A stretch of DNA of 64,000 bases from Ophiura sarsii (taxonomy: Eukaryota > Echinodermata > Ophiuroidea > Amphilepidida > Ophiuridae). The stretch lies in NCBI GenBank assembly GCA_035610835.1, contig CM069448.1, positions 26,065,905 to 26,129,904 of the forward strand. Direction: 5' to 3'. Of this stretch, positions 58,811-64,000 are shown piece after piece. The position numbers and the translations under genes were made by a program. The notes below the pieces were generated by a model. It made no database searches. It was not told the origin of the DNA and saw only the letters and a list, made by a program, of their open reading frames with translations. The number at the start of each line of letters is the position of its first letter. Position 1 is the stretch's first letter.

Positions 58811-61068
58811 AAGACTCGAAGTTTCCCATGAGCCGACATCGAAAGCGACCATGAGTTAGTAATGATGAATTTCCGACTTCGCCTTAAGTAAATCTACAAG
58901 AAGGGCCAAACTAGGATCAAGTTCGACATTGAAAAACTGAAGGATCCGATGGTAGCAGAGGAATTCCAAGCAATGCTAGGAGAGAAATTTGCTCCACTCA
59001 TCTTGCTAGATGCGGACGATACTGACATGAACACTTTGATTGACAACTTCAACAAAGCGGTGACTGAAACAGCCAGCGAGATCCTTGGCAAACACCGACC
59101 GGTCAAGCAACCATGGGTTACAGCTGACATCCTCAATATCTGTGACAAACGAAGGGAGCTGAAGAAGACAACGTTTGAGACAGAAGGGGCAAAACAGTAC
59201 AGAACGGTCAACCGAGAAGTCAAGAAAGGTATGAAGAAGGCAAAACAGAGCTGGATTGAGCAACAGTGCCAAGGGATCGAAAAGAACCTTCGGCAGACCA
59301 AACAGCAAGAAAGCCTACAAGCTTGTAAAAGACCTGACTTCCACAAAGCAAGGACCACCACCATACAAGAACCACCACCATACAAGACAAGGGTGGAAAA
59401 TGCCTTACTGAAGAGAAGGACATCCTGAAAAGGTGGACTGAGTACTGTTCAGACCTGTATAACCATACAGCCTCGGGTGACCCAGAGGTCCTGAACGTTC
59501 CTCCAGCAAATGACACCGAATACTATCCCATTCTTTGGGCGGAGGTGATATCAGCTGTAAACTCACTGAAGAAGGGGAAGTCCGCAGGAGTTGACAACAT
59601 CCCAGCAGAGCTTGTCCAAGCAGCAGGAGATACCATGGTCGACACCCTTCTAACTATCTGCAACAAGATCTGGCAGACAGGAGAGTGGCCCGCACCTTGG
59701 ACACAGTCAATGGTCATCACACTTCCCAAGAAAGGCAATCTTCAGCAGTGCTCTAACTACCGCACGATCAGCCTCATCTGTCACCCAAGCAAAGTCATGC
59801 TGAAGATCTTACTAAACAGACTGAACCCACAAGCAGAAAAGATCATTGCTGAGGAACAGGCAGGCTTCAGACCAAGACGTAGCACTACAGAGCAGATCCT
59901 CAACCTTAGGATAATTTGCGAAAAATACCTTCAACATCAACAAGACCTCTACCATGTATTTGTGGATTTCAAAAAAGCGTTTGACAGGGTTTGGCATGCA
60001 GCCCTGTGGTCTACCATGAGGATGTACAATATCAACACCAACCTGACCAGAGCCATTGAGAACCTCTATAACAAGGCCTCTAGTGCAGTATACCTCGACG
60101 GCAGCTTAGGGGAATGTTTCAAAACAACAGTCGGGGTTAGACAAGGTTGTTTGCCCTCACCTACCCTATTCAACATCTATTTGGAAAGAATATGACTGAC
60201 GCGTGACGCTTTAGAAGACCATCAAGGATCGGTCAGCATTGGAGGCAGAATAATCACCAATCTGCGCTTCGCCGATGATATTGATGGACTAGCCGGGTCA
60301 GAGGGAGAATTAGCAAGGCTCGTCGAATGTTTGGACAGGACCTCTTTATCGTACGGCATGGAGATTAGTGCAGGGAAAACTAAACTGATAACCAAAACAA
60401 CACCAACGGCATCAGCACTGACATCAAAGCCAACGGCGAGAAGCTGGAAACACAGTCAAAAGCTTCAAGTACCTGGGGTCAATCATCACAGACCAAGGTT
60501 CCAAACCTGAAATTCTATCTAGGATCGCACAGACAGTAGCATCTCTGACTAAACTGAAGGTCATCTGGAGTGATAAAAACATCTCCCTTAAGTCAAAGAT
60601 CAGACTGATGCACTCCTTGGTCACCACGATACTCCTCTATGCGTGTGAATCGTGGACCCTAACAGCGGACTTAGAGAGGAGAATCCAGGCTGCAGAGATG
60701 AGGTGCCTTCGCAAACTCCTTGGTATTTCCTATATACAAAGACCACATCACCGAAGTCAGAAAAAGAATTGTTGCAGCCTTCGGCGCTTATAAAGTCCTC
60801 CTAACCACAGTGAAAAGACGCAAGCTACAGTGGTATGGGCACGTGTCACAGGACTTGCCAAAACGGTGCCAGGAGGGCGAAAGAGAGGTCGGCAGAGAAG
60901 AAGGTGGGAAGACAACATATCTGAATGGACTGACCTGAAGCTTAGTGATACTCTGAGATTGGCAGAGAACAGAAAAGGATGGAGAGAGCTGGTGGTCAAT
61001 GCATCTGTGGCGCCCCAACGGTCGCTTTGACTACGGGATAAATAGATAGAGAGATAGATAGAGGGAAA
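58811..61068 (+). pseudogene. 5'-truncated non-LTR retrotransposon (endonuclease-RT), decayed
   Basis: Starts inside the C-terminus of an AP-type endonuclease (ADIESDHELVMMNFRLRLK, with stops at 58829 and 58889). A linker follows to 59428, then after a frameshift near 59400 a reverse transcriptase: SAGVDNIPAEL (59581), LPKKG (59722), QAGFRPRRST (59857), FVDFKKAFDRVW (59959) and GVRQGC (59133 + 1000, that is 60133). A stop lies at 60193. In the same frame the catalytic FADD appears at 60268-60279. More shifts follow. The C-terminal part reads SLVTTILLYACESWTL (60620) and RRRWEDNISEWTDL near 60897-60940, ending at 61030, then a (GATA)n tail at 61037-61064. This layout is common in animal endonuclease-RT LINEs (RTE/CR1-like grade; clade not assigned). 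The element copies its RNA at a nicked target site when intact; this copy is dead. Confidence 0.85.
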
Positions 61069-61740
61069 CCCATGACTGCCTGCCTTGGAAAACCACACAC
61101 GGCCCATCATGACTGCACATACAGTAGCATGTGTATTGCTAACGCGGTAGATTCAAATGCACGTTCCGCGTGATTATGCCTGGTGAATTATTTGTTTGCA
61201 TACAAATGATTAATGCCTTGTAAATCATTTGTTTACATGCAAATAAAGCTAAGAAGATGTATTAAATGCATATAATAATTGCTTAAATCCCTATTATGAG
61301 TTCAATTTAAAAAACAAAACAAAATCATAATCAGTAGTCAGATTGTAGCTCGACAGCATTGTTTTAACCCAAATCCACCAAGTGCTTAACACATCTTAAA
61401 ACTAGGACGTGACGAATTCTACAAACTCGCGACTGCTATAAAGGCCTACTGGAAATGGTAAACGAAGCATATTAAAAAAAAATTCATGCACAAAATATCT
61501 TTAATTTAAAATCAAGCTCACTGCCGAAAAATCTGCTCGTGCCAAAAAGGTAATAACTCACTGATTTTTCGCTCGATTTCGTCGGTTGAAACGGTAGAAG
61601 AATTGATATGATGTCATATAGGCTGTCGATAGTATGCGCTCACACCTACATATTAATGATCAGCGCAGCCAATTTATGTGATGACTTTGGCCAAGCTTGG
61701 CAGATTTGAGATCGTCGTCTGCTTGCATTATATTGTTACC
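61069..61740. other. No gene seen
   Basis: AT-rich sequence, no coding motif and no clear repeat structure. Confidence 0.4.
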
Positions 61741-61835
61741 GTGGGGACTACAGCTTATAGCTGGTCTCTGGTCATGACACTCGCTTTAGGGCCAAGGGTC
61801 TGGGTTCGAATACCAGTATTGTCAGATTTTATGTA
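61741..61835 (+). other. tRNA-like (SINE-type) sequence
   Basis: AGCTTATAGCTGGTCTCTGG can serve as an A box region, and GGGTTCGAATACC is a good B box with a pairing T-arm (CTGGG with ACCAG allowing one mismatch). No acceptor stem closes. A relic of a tRNA or SINE head. Confidence 0.4.
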
Positions 61836-62320
61836 AAACATTTTGCAATTCATTTTTTCTTCAAATGGGGTCAAAGTTTACTAAGCCGGAAGACTAACGA
61901 CTATAGGCTAATTCATGGTAGCTTACTTATAATAGGTTGTAACAACGAATTCTGTTTAGGAATCTCTCTTTTTTTATAGGAAGAAACAGTTGAAGCAATG
62001 CTTAATGACGAAACGACCATGGTAAAGATGGCTTCGAGCCAAGTTGATCATGTGGATGATTTCATAACAATATTCATCAAAAGGTGAGACGAATATACCT
62101 GATAGGCCAACCAGGTATTACCGTCTCAGATCAAAGGTGTACGATATGTTTTTTCAGAATGTAAAGTTTGGCGAATATTTGCCAGCTTCTGTCGTGAGAC
62201 CACACTGTTCCTGAGACCATACTATATATTTATTATTTGTCCCAGGTGTATCTGTCTTGTCATGGGCGACAGCATTATTACGACAAGGAGGCGCAGCCGA
62301 GTTGTTCTACGCCAACACTA
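61836..62320. other. No gene seen
   Basis: No coding or RNA motif recognised. Confidence 0.35.
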
Positions 62321-62460
62321 AAGGGCTCAGCAAACTCCACAACGTTCGAACTCTTTTCGCTCTCACACATGCGTAGTAGCACCACCACAACAAAATGACG
62401 TAGCCTTATTGGTCAACGGTTATCATAGCGTTGGAGCGTTGTGGAGTCTGCTGAGCCCTT
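62321..62460. repeat. Short inverted repeat, probable small MITE
   Basis: AAGGGCTCAGCAAACTCCAC at 62321-62340 plus four more bases is matched in reverse complement, with one mismatch, by 62437-62460. The arms are 24 bp and the loop is 92 bp. The outer flanks (CACTA and CAGCACTG) hint at slightly longer ends. No target duplication was found. Confidence 0.5.
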
Positions 62461-62725
62461 CAGCACTGTGCCTGAATGTGATGACACGATGTATACATGA
62501 CGCCGGCTAATATCGGTATAGTACCTCGTATTCGCATTCTAAATATTTTGTAATCAAGTAAGGTCATGTCTGACAGAAATACTGACTATTTTGCTAAAAT
62601 GGAAGATGTCAGTAAGACCAATATGTCCACCATTGCTGGTTTAGATTGAGATACACTTTTGTTTTTATATCTTCATATTTGTTTATCAAACACAGTATGA
62701 ATCATATTGGAACAGCCTGTAGTTA

Positions 62726-63321
62726 CGAGGGGTTATCAAAAAGTTTTTGAAATCACCCAGAAGTGAAGGAGCTATATCAATGAAATGTTGTTAGTGTAAT
62801 CCCAGGTCCGTATGTACATTATGGCGCAAAAAGGGTCTCATAAGTATGTTTACTTTCTTTATAGGTGGCGCTAGATGCCAATACCATGTACATCAATGAT
62901 GTCTTCCAACGGTGCTGTGTACATGGTAAATGATAATGGGTCCGATAACTGATCCTTGTGGGACGCCTTTCAGAGGAGTATGAGGCTTAAAAATGTTGTC
63001 ATTTACAGAGATAAATTGAGACCTACGAATGACAAATGACAAAATTTAAAAACAATACTAAGCCTAATATTCGTCTGGAAGGCGTCCCACAAGAATCAGT
63101 TATTGGACTATTATAATTTAACATGTACACAGCACCGTTGGAAGATGTCATGGATTTACATGGCCTTGGCATCTAGCACCACATGTAAAGAAAGTAAACA
63201 TACTTATGAGACCATTTTGCCCCATAGAGTACATAAGGACCAGTGATTACACTGACACAAATTTCATCAATATAGGTCCTTCATTTCTGGGTGATTTCAA
63301 AAACTTTTTGATACCCCCTCG
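62726..63321. mobile_element. 596 bp foldback element with reverse-transcriptase fragments in both arms
   Basis: TA flanks (62724-62725 and 63322-63323) and ends CGAGGGGTTATCAAAAAGTT mirrored at the right end (CGAGGGGGTATCAAAAAGTT reversed). The arms run about 280 bp each, so almost the whole element is a diverged palindrome. The right arm on the plus strand reads GVPQESVIG at about 63082 and then MYTAPLEDV at about 63123, up to the HGLG near 63160. The left arm on the minus strand reads GVPQGSVIGP and MYTAPLEDII. GVPQGSVLGP...YT(A/P)PL is a reverse-transcriptase motif of Jockey/CR1-like LINEs. Mariner-type ends with captured LINE sequence are the likely origin. Confidence 0.7.
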
Positions 63322-63323
63322 TA

Positions 63324-64000
63324 AATTGTAATATCATTTTGTAATTACAATTTAAATCGTTGACGGAGTGCTAGTTAGTAGTTATTCTTCATGGTTATAC
63401 TAATTCAAGCCTGGGCCCATACATATGTTCCGAATTATGATACTGCCATGATCAATGTGATCAGTGGTTCGTAACAACTTCGTATAAGCGTTAAGGTTGA
63501 CCTGGCAACGGTTTAATACAACGTGCCAGCGCCAACGAATAGCTTAAAACGGAACTCTCATTTTGATAATCTATGTTTATATTGACACAATAATTGCTGT
63601 CAAGCAAAATATTTAGTATTATAGTTTCTGTGCGCACAAGAACGCAGTGAACCCCGGTTCTTTATTGCTATTGTGTATTTGTTAATAATCTACCAGGTAA
63701 ACACAATACATGAACTTTCATTGACTTCCATGATTTGGGGATTTTCCACTGGTATATATAGTTCATATTTATTGTTTACCAACTTGGAGATAATTATGTG
63801 CATACAGTGCATTATTTATCACATTTAAGCATTTGATGACGTAGATTTGGTATTAATATAGTAATTTGTAGATAATTTATAATAAATATACTATTGATGG
63901 TGTAGGGGGATGTTTTCGAAATTTGGTTGGTTTACGGAAATTGTCTTTAATGAACTTCGTAACAAATTCTGATTTCTCGATGACGTATAGATTAACGTAT
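63324..64000. other. No gene seen
   Basis: AT-rich sequence to the window end, without supported features. Confidence 0.4.

Noticed and set aside
59006..59516. Minus-strand open frames of 98-163 codons over the LINE
   Set aside because: Antisense shadows of the reverse-transcriptase coding region, which reads with clear motifs on the plus strand.

Overview
This window looks like animal nuclear DNA, probably from a marine invertebrate. Coding exons are short and separated by GT-AG introns. The background is AT-rich and carries many small transposons with intact terminal repeats, SINE/LINE tails, minisatellites and long G or C homopolymers. I see no bacterial operon, rRNA or CRISPR array. The species cannot be named from the sequence.

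Layout. (1) 0.98-3.0 kb: a compact, intronless, GC-richer island. It holds two neighbouring glycosyltransferase-like genes on the minus strand, one of them broken. Head-to-head with them, 69 bp away, is a GDP-L-fucose-synthase-like pseudogene interrupted by a 129 bp MITE. (2) 3.2-7.1 kb: a diverged inverted-repeat pair that encloses a MITE inflated by 91 uniform 16 bp repeats. (3) 7.1-17.4 kb: repeats, including a transposon with poly-G ends and a diverged spacer block of the array that follows. (4) 17.4-53.8 kb: a tandem array of four units. Each carries one four-exon minus-strand gene for a short protein of about 335 residues with coiled coil, UBAN ubiquitin-binding motif, proline-rich linker and C-terminal C2HC zinc finger. 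It resembles TNIP/ABIN, with a zinc finger like that of NEMO and optineurin. Each copy has its own CRE and TATA promoter and a tiny first coding exon. (5) 53.8-64 kb: LINE/SINE tails, a 922 bp hAT-type element, a G-ended MITE, a decayed non-LTR retrotransposon and a foldback element whose arms carry a reverse-transcriptase fragment.

How it fits together. The array is the main biology here. UBAN proteins bind linear or K63 ubiquitin chains and usually tune NF-kB signalling. Three of the four promoters carry a consensus kappa-B-like decamer, which would suit negative feedback (inference). The copies are not equivalent. Copy 1 has a 2-nt change that puts its start codon out of frame. Copy 2 lost the poly(A) signal of the others through a recombination in a hAT MITE. 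Copy 3 has a mariner-like MITE 17 nt from a 3' splice site. Copy 4 is the most diverged and lacks the kappa-B motif. Transposon insertions that are absent from sister units give precise empty sites, which fix target-site duplications and relative ages.

Limits: everything was read by eye. Family calls rest on remembered motifs. Exon limits rest on splice consensus and reading frame, not on transcripts. Repeat boundaries of long diverged blocks are approximate.
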